Shown: one piece after another, positions 6,679 through 13,362 of the stretch
Layout: every line of letters begins with the position of its first letter
How positions within the stretch are numbered: position 1 is the stretch's first letter
NCBI GenBank assembly: GCA_045630765.1
Contig: JAZQTM010000045.1
Coordinates: 1 to 34,446 of the forward strand
DNA length: 34,446 bases
Direction: 5' to 3'
Source: RGIG3009 sp045630765
Lineage (GTDB): Bacteria > Bacillota > Clostridia > Oscillospirales > Acutalibacteraceae
The notes under the pieces: model-generated
Seen by the model: only the letters and a program-made list of their open reading frames with translations
Database searches by the model: none
Told to the model about the DNA's origin: nothing
Translations under genes and position numbers: made by a program

Positions 6679-8934
6679 TTATTTCTTTGTCTTGGGTTTG
6701 CGGATCTTGTTGAGCTTTTTGTTCAGTGCCAACAGATCTTCTTTGGTGAACTTCACGTCCATCATACCGCCCGCCATCGTGATGAGTCGCAGCACGGTAA
6801 AGCCGTTCATCATCGTCATCATTTCGGGGGTAACCTCAAAGCCGGCGGCTTTTTTCTTTTCGCCTTTTTTCTTGCCGCCGAGCATTTTGCCCATCAGCTT
6901 GACGAAGATCAACTTACCGCGGAACGTGCTCAGCACAGCGCCCATCGAATCGTTAAGCGACAAGCGACCTTCGGGCGCCTCAACGTCAAACCAGTTGAGG
7001 ATGGCGCCTTCTTCGCGCAGACGGTAGTCCTCGTTGAACTCGTCCACTTTGCGGATGACGCTTTCATCTTTGCAGTCGCCCGCGACCGCTTCGAGTTTGG
7101 TTTCACCGACGTTCGGCACGTCAAAGTAGAAGAAATGATCCTCTGCGGCTTTCTTGCCCAGGCTTTCGCCGTTTGCAAACAATTCAACCTCGGGCAGGTT
7201 GGAATACACCGTAACTTTCGTTACGTCCTCCACACGGTCGATATACCGCTTGCCGCACAGATGCACGAACGGATCATCCGACAACCACGCTTTGTACGCA
7301 TAGAACGAATCCTTTTTATACTTGCGGTCAAAGGTGATAAGACCTTTGTGGTTCTGACCGTTCTCGCCGCCCTCGTTACGCGCATCCGCGCCGAAGTCAA
7401 ACATATTCCATACGTGGGTTGCCCACATATATTTACGGGAGAACCACTGCTTGATGAGTTCTTCGTGGTAGAACGCTTGATATTCCTCGGTGTAGTCGCC
7501 CTGACGCGGATCGGAGGTGTGCCAGTTGAGCGCCTCGCAACCGTACTCGGAGCAACCGATCGGAATGGTGGGATGCATCGCGTGGAACTTATCAAACCAC
7601 GGACCGTTCATATCGGTGTCGCCGCCGTACCAACCGAAATAGTGGTTGTACGACACGACGTCGGGGATCTGCAAATACGGATCGTCCATCTTGCACATCG
7701 ACACCGCCGCAATGGTGGTGAGTCGGGTCTTATCCATCTCGTGGCACAGATCGTTGAGTATACGGTGATTTTCCAGCAGATCCTCGCTGCTGCCGCCGAT
7801 GGAGATCTCGTTGGACAAGCCCCACACGACGATGGACGGGTGGTTATAGTTCTGGGCGACGAGTTCTTTCATCTGCGAAATGGTGTTCTCGCGACCGCCC
7901 TCCATATGTTTGGAAATGTACGGGATCTCCGCCCAGATCACCAAACCGCGCTCGTCGCACAGATCGTAAAAATACTGATCGTGCTGATAGTGCGCCAAAC
8001 GAATGGTGGTCGCACCCATCTCACAAATGAGGTCGATATCCTCTTTGTGATGTTCGGGGGTGAGCGCGTTACCAAATCCCCAGCGATCCTGGTGACGGGA
8101 TACGCCGCGCAGCGGATATTCCTCGCCGTTCAAGATAAAGCCGTTATCGGGATCGATCTTAAACGTGCGGCAACCGAAACGCGTGCAAACGTTGTCGATG
8201 ACCTCGCCGTTTTCAAGCAATTCGGCTTCGCAGCAATACAAATACGGATCCTTTTTACCGTGCCACAGATGCACGTTTTCAATGGTGAACTCCGCTGCCG
8301 TATCCGCCGTTTCCACCTGTGCGATCTCTTTTTCCGCCGCATCATAAAGCGTGTAACGGATGGTTTGTCCGTCTTTTTTGTTGGTCAGATAGGTTTCCGC
8401 TTTGACGGTGGCATTCTTGCCGTCTACCGTCGGGGTGACCGCGATACCGGGCGCACCGTAGTAGTCCAGATCAAAGTGTGATTCGCTGACCGCAATGATA
8501 TTCACGTCGCGGTACAGACCACCGTAGAACGTAAAGTCCGCCATCTGCGGATATACCGTGTCGTTCGCGGCATTGTTCACCGCCACCGTGAGCAGCGCAC
8601 CGTCTTTCGCGTGATCGGTGATGTCTACGCGCCAGGTGGAATATCCGCCGTCGTGGTGGGCGAGGTTTTCACCGTCGATGTACACGTCAGCCGAGGAGTT
8701 CGCACCACGAATTTCCAAATAATAGCGATCCGCTGTCGGCAGATCTGCCGCCTTGATCACTTTTGCGTAATACGCAGTACCGCGATAATAATCGCTGCCG
8801 CCGTCCTGACCGTCAACCGCGTTCCAAGAATGGGGGAGATTCAACACTTCCCAGTCGGCGGGGAGCGCCGCAGGTACGTCGGTCGCGTCTTTGCTGAATG
8901 CCCAACCGGCATTGTAATTCATAATTGTTCTCAT
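6679..8934 (-). CDS. GH2 beta-galactosidase/beta-glucuronidase-type enzyme, 751 aa
   Basis: All GH2 domains are present. A sugar-binding jelly roll covers about 1-150 (NLPHSWNAVDGQDGGSDYYRG, YYLEIRGANSSADVYIDG) and an Ig domain about 165-258. The TIM barrel begins near GVSRHQDRWGFG (277-288), with acid/base Glu376 in WGLSNEIS and nucleophile Glu463 in CSEYGCE. A second Ig-like domain lies around 570-640. Residues about 655-751 form an unusual helical, Met- and Lys-rich tail (GGKKKGEKKK, then TPEMMTMMNGFTVLRL) that I do not recognise as a sugar-binding module. There is no signal peptide, so the enzyme is cytoplasmic. GGAGG lies 7 nt before the ATG. The GPH symporter gene ends 64 bp upstream on the same strand, so import and hydrolysis are probably co-transcribed. 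Galactosidase and glucuronidase activity cannot be separated by eye. Confidence 0.9.
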   Translation of the reverse strand: MRTIMNYNAGWAFSKDATDVPAALPADWEVLNLPHSWNAVDGQDGGSDYYRGTAYYAKVIKAADLPTADRYYLEIRGANSSADVYIDGENLAHHDGGYSTWRVDITDHAKDGALLTVAVNNAANDTVYPQMADFTFYGGLYRDVNIIAVSESHFDLDYYGAPGIAVTPTVDGKNATVKAETYLTNKKDGQTIRYTLYDAAEKEIAQVETADTAAEFTIENVHLWHGKKDPYLYCCEAELLENGEVIDNVCTRFGCRTFKIDPDNGFILNGEEYPLRGVSRHQDRWGFGNALTPEHHKEDIDLICEMGATTIRLAHYQHDQYFYDLCDERGLVIWAEIPYISKHMEGGRENTISQMKELVAQNYNHPSIVVWGLSNEISIGGSSEDLLENHRILNDLCHEMDKTRLTTIAAVSMCKMDDPYLQIPDVVSYNHYFGWYGGDTDMNGPWFDKFHAMHPTIPIGCSEYGCEALNWHTSDPRQGDYTEEYQAFYHEELIKQWFSRKYMWATHVWNMFDFGADARNEGGENGQNHKGLITFDRKYKKDSFYAYKAWLSDDPFVHLCGKRYIDRVEDVTKVTVYSNLPEVELFANGESLGKKAAEDHFFYFDVPNVGETKLEAVAGDCKDESVIRKVDEFNEDYRLREEGAILNWFDVEAPEGRLSLNDSMGAVLSTFRGKLIFVKLMGKMLGGKKKGEKKKAAGFEVTPEMMTMMNGFTVLRLITMAGGMMDVKFTKEDLLALNKKLNKIRKPKTKK

Positions 8935-8952
8935 AACGTATCCTCCGTATCA

Positions 8953-8985
8953 AAATGTCCGACCGCAATGTGCCGTCGGACATTT
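8953..8985 (-). terminator. Hairpin between symporter and GH2 gene, attenuating terminator
   Basis: An 11-bp perfect stem (8953-8963 with 8975-8985, AAATGTCCGAC) with an 11-nt loop is followed on the minus strand only by TTGATA. The weak T tract suggests partial termination or 3'-end protection of the symporter message, giving unequal expression of the two genes. Confidence 0.55.
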
Positions 8986-8998
8986 ATAATCGATTTAC

Positions 8999-10399
8999 TT
9001 ATTCTGCGGCTGCATCGCGGCCGAGTTCTTCGTTCATTTGGGCGAGTGTTTTCTTATCGAGGTTATACACCAGCGCCAAACCGACGAATTGCATCAATGC
9101 CGAGAACAGGAAGGTAGCCGCCACGAGGTAACGCATGTTAATGGCAACCGCCCATGCCTGATTACCTTCGTCCGCACCCACGTAACCGAGTGCCACCATG
9201 ATGATGAGAATGAGCGAGGGACCAATGCCCTGTGCCAACTTACGGAAGAAGGAGTGCAAGGAATACACGGTGCCTTCCTCGCGCTTGCCGGTTTTCCACT
9301 CGTTGTAGTCGATCGCGTCACCCATCATTGCCCACGAAACAGTGGAATAGATGCCAAGGCCCAAGCTGTATACGAGCTGGCAGAGAATATACACGATCAA
9401 ATCCAAACCGGTGTTGTCGGGGGTGATGATAAACAAACCGAGCGAAGCCACCACCGAGCAAATGGAACCGAACGTTGCGAGTTCTTTTTTGCCGTATTTG
9501 GCAACCATTTTACGTGCCAAGGGGGTAAAGACGACGATCGGGATCATCGCAAACAACTGCACGACACCCGAAATCTGCACGTTTTTGAAATAGGACTGGA
9601 AGATAACCGTCACAGCGGTGGTAGAGCCTTGCATACCGATGAACATACCCATCGCGGCAAGCGTTGCACCCACGGCGGGGCGGTTTTTCATAAAGTTGCC
9701 GAAAGCCTTGAACACGTTGAACTTTTCCTGCTGTTCATTCAGCGCCACCGAGGTATCCACGCGGATGGTGGTGTTCTTGATCATAAATTGGAAGCAGATA
9801 AAGCCGAGCGCGCCCATAATCAGCGCGGCGATGAACACGCGCTCACCGATGAGGTTGTTGTCTTTATCGTAAATGATAAAGGGGAGAATGACCATCGGGA
9901 GCATATTGCCGAAGATGGAACCGATCGAACGCCACGCCGACAGAGAAGCGCGGTCTTTAACGTCATTGGAAATGAGCGACAACAGCGAGCCGTACGGAAC
10001 GTTCGCTACCGTGTAGAAGGCATCCCATACTACGTAGCCGGCGATAAAGATGATGGCTTTTGCCCACGTGGAAGCGTTCGGGAACGGCAGGAAGCAGCAC
10101 GCGCCGCCGACGATCAAACCGATGGAACCGAGCCAAATGTACGACAAAAACTTGTTGCGTTTATACGTGTGCTTGTCCGCGTCAATGATGGAACCGATCA
10201 GCGGATCGTTGATAGCGTCCCATACCTGAACGACGATGAGTAACAGGGCATACCAAAGGTCCATACCCATAAACTGTGTCCAGAAAATGGACATTGTGCC
10301 TTTGAGCGCGAAGCTCATGTTACAGCCGAGGTCACCTGCCGCGTAAGCAAGACAATCTCGCATACCGAATTTGCGGGGGGCAGTGGTTTGTGTAGCCAT
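8999..10399 (-). CDS. GPH-family glycoside:cation symporter (MelB/UidB-like), 466 aa
   Basis: The protein is a 12-TM carrier of the glycoside-pentoside-hexuronide:cation symporter family. FGMRDCLAYAAGDLGCNMSF at the N terminus and WDAINDPLIGSIIDADKH (about 60-77) are hallmark segments, the latter carrying the cation-site Asp residues. GDAIDYNEWKTGKREEGTVYSL is the conserved block of the later cytoplasmic loop. It imports glycosides or hexuronides with H+ or Na+. GGAGGG lies 8 nt before the ATG, and there is a near-consensus promoter with a palindrome at the start of transcription. The GH2 gene follows directly, so the likely cargo is that enzyme's substrate. Confidence 0.92.
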   Translation of the reverse strand: MATQTTAPRKFGMRDCLAYAAGDLGCNMSFALKGTMSIFWTQFMGMDLWYALLLIVVQVWDAINDPLIGSIIDADKHTYKRNKFLSYIWLGSIGLIVGGACCFLPFPNASTWAKAIIFIAGYVVWDAFYTVANVPYGSLLSLISNDVKDRASLSAWRSIGSIFGNMLPMVILPFIIYDKDNNLIGERVFIAALIMGALGFICFQFMIKNTTIRVDTSVALNEQQEKFNVFKAFGNFMKNRPAVGATLAAMGMFIGMQGSTTAVTVIFQSYFKNVQISGVVQLFAMIPIVVFTPLARKMVAKYGKKELATFGSICSVVASLGLFIITPDNTGLDLIVYILCQLVYSLGLGIYSTVSWAMMGDAIDYNEWKTGKREEGTVYSLHSFFRKLAQGIGPSLILIIMVALGYVGADEGNQAWAVAINMRYLVAATFLFSALMQFVGLALVYNLDKKTLAQMNEELGRDAAAE

Positions 10400-10419
10400 T
10401 GAAAATTCCCTCCAATATT

Positions 10420-10433
10420 GTTAAAAATTTAAC
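10420..10433. promoter_or_regulatory. Palindrome GTTAAA-AA-TTTAAC, probable operator of the symporter operon
   Basis: Perfect 6-bp arms lie directly downstream of the -10 (10441-10446), covering the expected transcript start and 5' end. A repressor bound here would block initiation. The regulator is not in the window, apart from a possible link to the ROK-like protein. Confidence 0.5.
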
Positions 10434-10440
10434 TACATAC

Positions 10441-10469
10441 AGTATACCAGTAAACGGATGTGGTGTCAA
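10441..10469 (-). promoter_or_regulatory. Promoter of the symporter-GH2 operon
   Basis: On the minus strand TTGACA (10464-10469) and TATACT (10441-10446) are separated by 17 bp: a near-perfect vegetative promoter that would need a repressor for control. Confidence 0.88.
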
Positions 10470-10603
10470 TCAAAAACCGCCGAGAAAAGATGGTAATATT
10501 GCAAAAAGAAACGGCCTTTCGAATCCCTCCCGTTTATCAAGTTGTGAACGCGGTTGAGCTGAATTCTCACCCTACTTTTTTGCGGGAAATTCCGTTTTAA
10601 GTC

Positions 10604-10632
10604 TTGCAAAACGGAGGAAAACAGTGTACAAT
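10604..10632 (+). promoter_or_regulatory. Promoter of tRNA-Arg
   Basis: TTGCAA (10604-10609) and TACAAT (10627-10632) with 17-bp spacing lie 15 bp before the mature 5' end of the tRNA. Confidence 0.8.
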
Positions 10633-10647
10633 AACAATGATTTATAT

Positions 10648-10724
10648 CCGCCCGTGGCGAAGCTGGATATCGCAGTGGATTCCGATTCCAAAGGCCGGGG
10701 GTTCGAATCCCTCCGGGCGGGCCA
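10648..10724 (+). tRNA. tRNA-Arg (anticodon CCG), CCA encoded
   Basis: The cloverleaf folds by hand. The acceptor stem is CCGCCCG (10648-10654) with CGGGCGG (10714-10720), and the D stem is GCGA/TCGC. The anticodon stem has TGGA/TCCA pairs around loop TTCCGAT, giving anticodon CCG (10682-10684). The T arm is GGGGG-TTCGAAT-CCCTC; G is the discriminator, followed by CCA (10722-10724). The outermost anticodon-stem pair is a G-A mismatch. It decodes CGG arginine codons. It has its own promoter and terminator, and its 3' end is partly copied at 10898-10916. Confidence 0.93.
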
Positions 10725-10732
10725 AAACAGAA

Positions 10733-10764
10733 AAGCACTACCCCTTGCGGGTGGTGCTTTTTTG
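10733..10764 (+). terminator. Terminator of tRNA-Arg
   Basis: A 10-bp stem (AGCACTACCC at 10734-10743 with GGGTGGTGCT at 10749-10758) is followed by six T and begins 9 nt after the CCA. Confidence 0.9.
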
Positions 10765-10769
10765 TTTGC

Positions 10770-10916
10770 ACGGAGGGATTCAAAAGGGCGTTAAGAAAAC
10801 AGTCCGGTGGACTGTTTTTAGCCCGTCGCGTTGCACCGCCCTACCGCATTGTACCGAAACTCATAGACGAGAACCATCAACCACCTTGTACAATGCCCTC
10901 CGGGCGGGCCAAAAAA
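10770..10916 (+). repeat. tRNA-derived mosaic: inverted T-arm fragment, hairpin, and copy of the tRNA 3' end
   Basis: CGGAGGGATTC (10771-10781) is the reverse complement of the tRNA T-arm/acceptor sequence GAATCCCTCCG. AAAACAGTCC-GGT-GGACTGTTTT (about 10796-10818) is a perfect hairpin. GCATTGTAC (about 10848) and GTACAATGC (about 10887) are inverted. CCCTCCGGGCGGGCCAAAA (about 10898-10916) is a 19-base exact copy of the tRNA 3' end (10709-10727). This gives two copies of the tRNA 3' end, each with its own terminator, as left by a site-specific integration or a tandem duplication with loss of the tRNA body. No integrase gene is present. Confidence 0.65.
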
Positions 10917-10929
10917 GAGAGCGTAACCG

Positions 10930-10968
10930 TATGGGTTGTGCCCGTAAGGATACAACCCATATTTTTTG
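10930..10968 (+). terminator. Terminator downstream of the tRNA 3'-end copy
   Basis: The stem TATGGGTTGT (10930-10939) with ACAACCCATA (10952-10961) is followed by six T. No intact gene precedes it. It has the layout of a tRNA terminator behind the partial tRNA copy, and it also insulates the R-M genes. Confidence 0.8.
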
Positions 10969-11006
10969 TTTCAGAAAAAGAATTTCTAACGAAATCGTGA
11001 GAAAGA

Positions 11007-11035
11007 TTGATTTTTAGAGGTTAATATGCTATAAT
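11007..11035 (+). promoter_or_regulatory. Promoter of the R-M operon
   Basis: TTGATT (11007-11012), 17 bp, then TATAAT (11030-11035) with an upstream TG (extended -10). About 45 nt of leader precede the GTG start; the methyltransferase's own HTH could bind this region. Confidence 0.82.
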
Positions 11036-11086
11036 TTGAATAACCCATTTTTGTGTAGTGGAGTTATAGTGTGTGGAGGTAGACTC

Positions 11087-12316
11087 GTGGCTGTCTGTTA
11101 TAACAACCTTTGGAAGTTGCTTATTGATAAAAACATGAATAAAACCGAACTCAAGGAAGCGGCAGGAATTAGCTTTAATGTTATGGCTCGAATGGGAAAA
11201 AATGAAACCATTTCATTTGAAAGCATTGAGAAAATATGTGCGGCTCTTAATTGTAATATAGGGGATATTATAGAGGTTGTTCAAAAAGATCAGACCACAG
11301 TAGTAAGGAAACCATTTACCACTATTGAACTTTTTGCTGGTGCCGGTGGATTAGCCCTAGGCATTGAAAATGCAGGGTTTGATACAATCGGCTTAGTCGA
11401 GTTTGATAAAGATGCCGCAGATACTTTAAAGTGTAACCGCCCAAATTGGCGTGTTATTAACGATGATATTGCTAATATCACTTGCCTTGACTTGAAAGAA
11501 TATTTTGGACTTGCGAAAGGCGAACTGGACTTATTGTCTGGAGGCGCACCGTGCCAAAGTTTTTCTTATGCAGGAAAGCGGCTTGGATTGGAAGATGCAC
11601 GCGGAACGTTGTTTTATCACTACGCTAAATTTTTAGAGCAACTTCAACCAAAAATGTTCTTATTTGAGAATGTACGTGGTTTGTTGACTCACGATAAAGG
11701 TCGCACATACGAAACTATTATCGATATTTTTGAAAGTACTGGATATACAATTCAAAAGCAAGTATTAAACGCTTGGGATTATGGTGTAGCGCAAAAGCGG
11801 GAACGTTTGATTACAATCGGAACAAGAAATGATTTGGCAGATAAGATTACATTTACATTTCCGACTCCCCACAAATACAAACCAGTATTAAGAGATATTT
11901 TGCTGGATTGTCCTAAAAGTGAAGGAACACCATATTCGGCCTATAAACAAAAAATCTTTGAAATGGTTCCTCCAGGTGGGTATTGGAGAGATATACCCGA
12001 AGATGTTGCAAAAGAATATATGAAAAGTTGTTGGTATATGGAGGGTGGTCGAACTGGTATTTTAAGACGTTTGAGCCTAAATGAGCCTTCTCTTACTGTT
12101 TTGACTTCACCTAGTCAGAAACAAACAGATCGTTGCCACCCGTTAGAAGCTCGACCTTTTACTATTCGTGAGAATGCACGTTGTCAGAGTTTTCCTGATG
12201 ATTGGCAATTCTGCGGCAGTGTAGGTCAGCAATACAAACAAGTGGGTAATGCTGTCCCTGTTAATTTGGCTTATGATATAGCCATGAAAATCAAAGAAGC
12301 ATTGGAGTGTTTATGA
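11087..12316 (+). CDS. HTH-fused DNA (cytosine-5) methyltransferase, 409 aa
   Basis: Residues about 5-65 form an XRE/HTH_26 domain (LWKLLIDKNMNKTELKEAAG ... IEKICAALNCNIGDIIEV). The rest is a full C5 methyltransferase: motif I TIELFAGAGGLALG (about 79-92), motif IV GGAPCQSFS with catalytic Cys156, motif VI FENVRG (193-198), motif VIII QKRERLITIG (236-245), then the target-recognition region and motif X VGNAVPVNLA near the C terminus. I chose GTG 11087 because GGAGGT (11075-11080) is 6 nt upstream; the TTG at 11036 would overlap the promoter. C5 enzymes with an N-terminal HTH often repress their own operon, as in the EcoRII/SsoII group. It overlaps the endonuclease gene by 4 bp. The AT-rich composition differs from flanking genes and indicates transfer. 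Target GGNCC is inferred from the partner family. Confidence 0.95.
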   Translation: MAVCYNNLWKLLIDKNMNKTELKEAAGISFNVMARMGKNETISFESIEKICAALNCNIGDIIEVVQKDQTTVVRKPFTTIELFAGAGGLALGIENAGFDTIGLVEFDKDAADTLKCNRPNWRVINDDIANITCLDLKEYFGLAKGELDLLSGGAPCQSFSYAGKRLGLEDARGTLFYHYAKFLEQLQPKMFLFENVRGLLTHDKGRTYETIIDIFESTGYTIQKQVLNAWDYGVAQKRERLITIGTRNDLADKITFTFPTPHKYKPVLRDILLDCPKSEGTPYSAYKQKIFEMVPPGGYWRDIPEDVAKEYMKSCWYMEGGRTGILRRLSLNEPSLTVLTSPSQKQTDRCHPLEARPFTIRENARCQSFPDDWQFCGSVGQQYKQVGNAVPVNLAYDIAMKIKEALECL

Positions 12317-13122
12317 TGTGGAATTTGTCTTTTATAAGTGAAGAAGATTTTACAAACCATGTAAAAGCAACTATTGAAAAGTACGGTGAGAAACTTGAAT
12401 CCTTTGATCTGAAAAGATTTAACAAAAATATTATTGATCCTATCAAGTTGATTTTTGATAAAACTGTGTATCAAGCATCTTGGGATGAGATTGTAAGTAA
12501 TGAGATTTTCAGACAAAGAGATAAGTCCAATAATAATGACATTGGATATTTTCACCAGAGAATCTTTCAGTATATTACAAACTGCCACGTTCCGCCGAAT
12601 GGTGAAGAAGGGGGATGGGATGTGATATATGAAAATGAAACTGGAATAGAAATCCCCGATGCCGGAAGCGTTCATACTGTATATGTCGAGATGAAAAATA
12701 AGCATAATACAATGAATTCTGCATCCGCCGGAAAAACCTTTATCAAAATGCAAAATCAGTTGTTAAATGACGATGACTGTGCGTGTTTTTTAGTTGAGGC
12801 AATTGCACAACGCTCTCAGAATATCAAGTGGGAAACTACTGTTGATAAGAGAAAAGTTGGCCATAAACTGATTCGCAGAGTCAGCCTTGATCAATTTTAT
12901 GCCTTGGTAACAGGACAAGAAGATGCTTTTTATCAAATGTGTATGGTTCTACCCTCTGTTATTGAAAAAGCCGTAAAAGAACTTGAAGGTTCTATCGTAC
13001 CACACGATACAGTAATTGACGAACTGAAAGCATTAGCATCCGAGCAAAACATTGAATCTGAGGATTTGGCTATCGCGATGGCAGCATATATGTTAGGATT
13101 CAAAACTTACAAAGGGTTTTAG
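12313..13122 (+). CDS. Eco47II-family type II restriction endonuclease, 269 aa
   Basis: The sequence follows the RE_Eco47II family (Eco47II/Sau96I, which cut GGNCC). Recognised blocks are LSFISEEDFTNHVK at the N terminus, IDPIKLIFD, RQRDKSNNNDIGYFHQ, GGWDVIYENE, VYVEMKNKHNTMNSASAGKT and EAIAQRSQNIKWETT. The likely PD-(D/E)xK residues are Asp103 in GWD and Glu126/Lys128 in VEMK. The ATG at 12313 overlaps the methyltransferase stop (ATGA); GGAG at 12304-12307 also permits ATG 12316, so the start is uncertain by one codon. Tight coupling makes the nuclease follow the methyltransferase. The length is normal and the frame intact, so the system is probably active. The exact target site is inferred. 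Confidence 0.93.
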   Translation: MMWNLSFISEEDFTNHVKATIEKYGEKLESFDLKRFNKNIIDPIKLIFDKTVYQASWDEIVSNEIFRQRDKSNNNDIGYFHQRIFQYITNCHVPPNGEEGGWDVIYENETGIEIPDAGSVHTVYVEMKNKHNTMNSASAGKTFIKMQNQLLNDDDCACFLVEAIAQRSQNIKWETTVDKRKVGHKLIRRVSLDQFYALVTGQEDAFYQMCMVLPSVIEKAVKELEGSIVPHDTVIDELKALASEQNIESEDLAIAMAAYMLGFKTYKGF

Positions 13123-13191
13123 GTTCTCCTAAAGTTTTGAAAAATGTGCCGTACATTTTCCCTGCTTGTTACGGTATAAGACAAAATTAAA

Positions 13192-13224
13192 AGCTGTGTA
13201 GAAAATTTCTACACAGCTCTTTTA
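13192..13224 (+). terminator. Terminator of the R-M operon
   Basis: AGCTGTGTAGA (13192-13202) pairs with TCTACACAGCT (13208-13218), followed by CTTTTA. A smaller palindrome, AAAATGT-GCCGT-ACATTTT, lies at 13141-13159. Confidence 0.85.
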
Positions 13225-13269
13225 CTGTCCTTTAGAGTACAACGCCTAAGGTGGCGCTCTCTTTTTCGT

Positions 13270-13284
13270 TCGGAGGGATTCGAA
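13270..13284 (-). repeat. Inverted tRNA T-arm fragment at the right edge of the R-M island
   Basis: CGGAGGGATTCGAAA is the reverse complement of TTTCGAATCCCTCCG. Its inner 14 bases are matched exactly at 10516-10529 (TTTCGAATCCCTCC), and GAATCCCTCCG lies in the tRNA-Arg T arm. The AT-rich R-M segment therefore lies between tRNA-like scraps. Confidence 0.6.
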
Positions 13285-13300
13285 ACTTCAATAAATTTTC

Positions 13301-13329
13301 TTTACTTATCCCTTTTTATTTGCTACACT
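13301..13329 (+). promoter_or_regulatory. Promoter of the APC permease gene
   Basis: TTTACT (13301-13306), 17 bp, then TACACT (13324-13329) preceded by TGC (extended -10). Confidence 0.6.
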
Positions 13330-13362
13330 AATGATAGAATAATCCGAAAGGGGTTTGACACG

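Noticed and set aside
7135..8481. Plus-strand open frame of 448 codons
   Set aside because: It is the shadow of the GH2 gene; no recognisable domain and no start signal.
9038..10243. Plus-strand open frame of 401 codons, very His/Arg/Glu-rich
   Set aside because: It is antisense to the GPH symporter; its biased composition is typical of the complement of membrane-protein codons.
10466..10783. Minus-strand open frame of 105 codons across the tRNA (reads GGIRTPGLWNRNPLRYPAS)
   Set aside because: This is the well-known spurious translation opposite a tRNA gene; it has no RBS and covers the tRNA promoter and terminator.
10604..11017. Plus-strand open frame of 137 codons through tRNA-Arg and its terminator
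   Set aside because: It runs over the tRNA and two terminators, has no RBS, and its product has no plausible domain.
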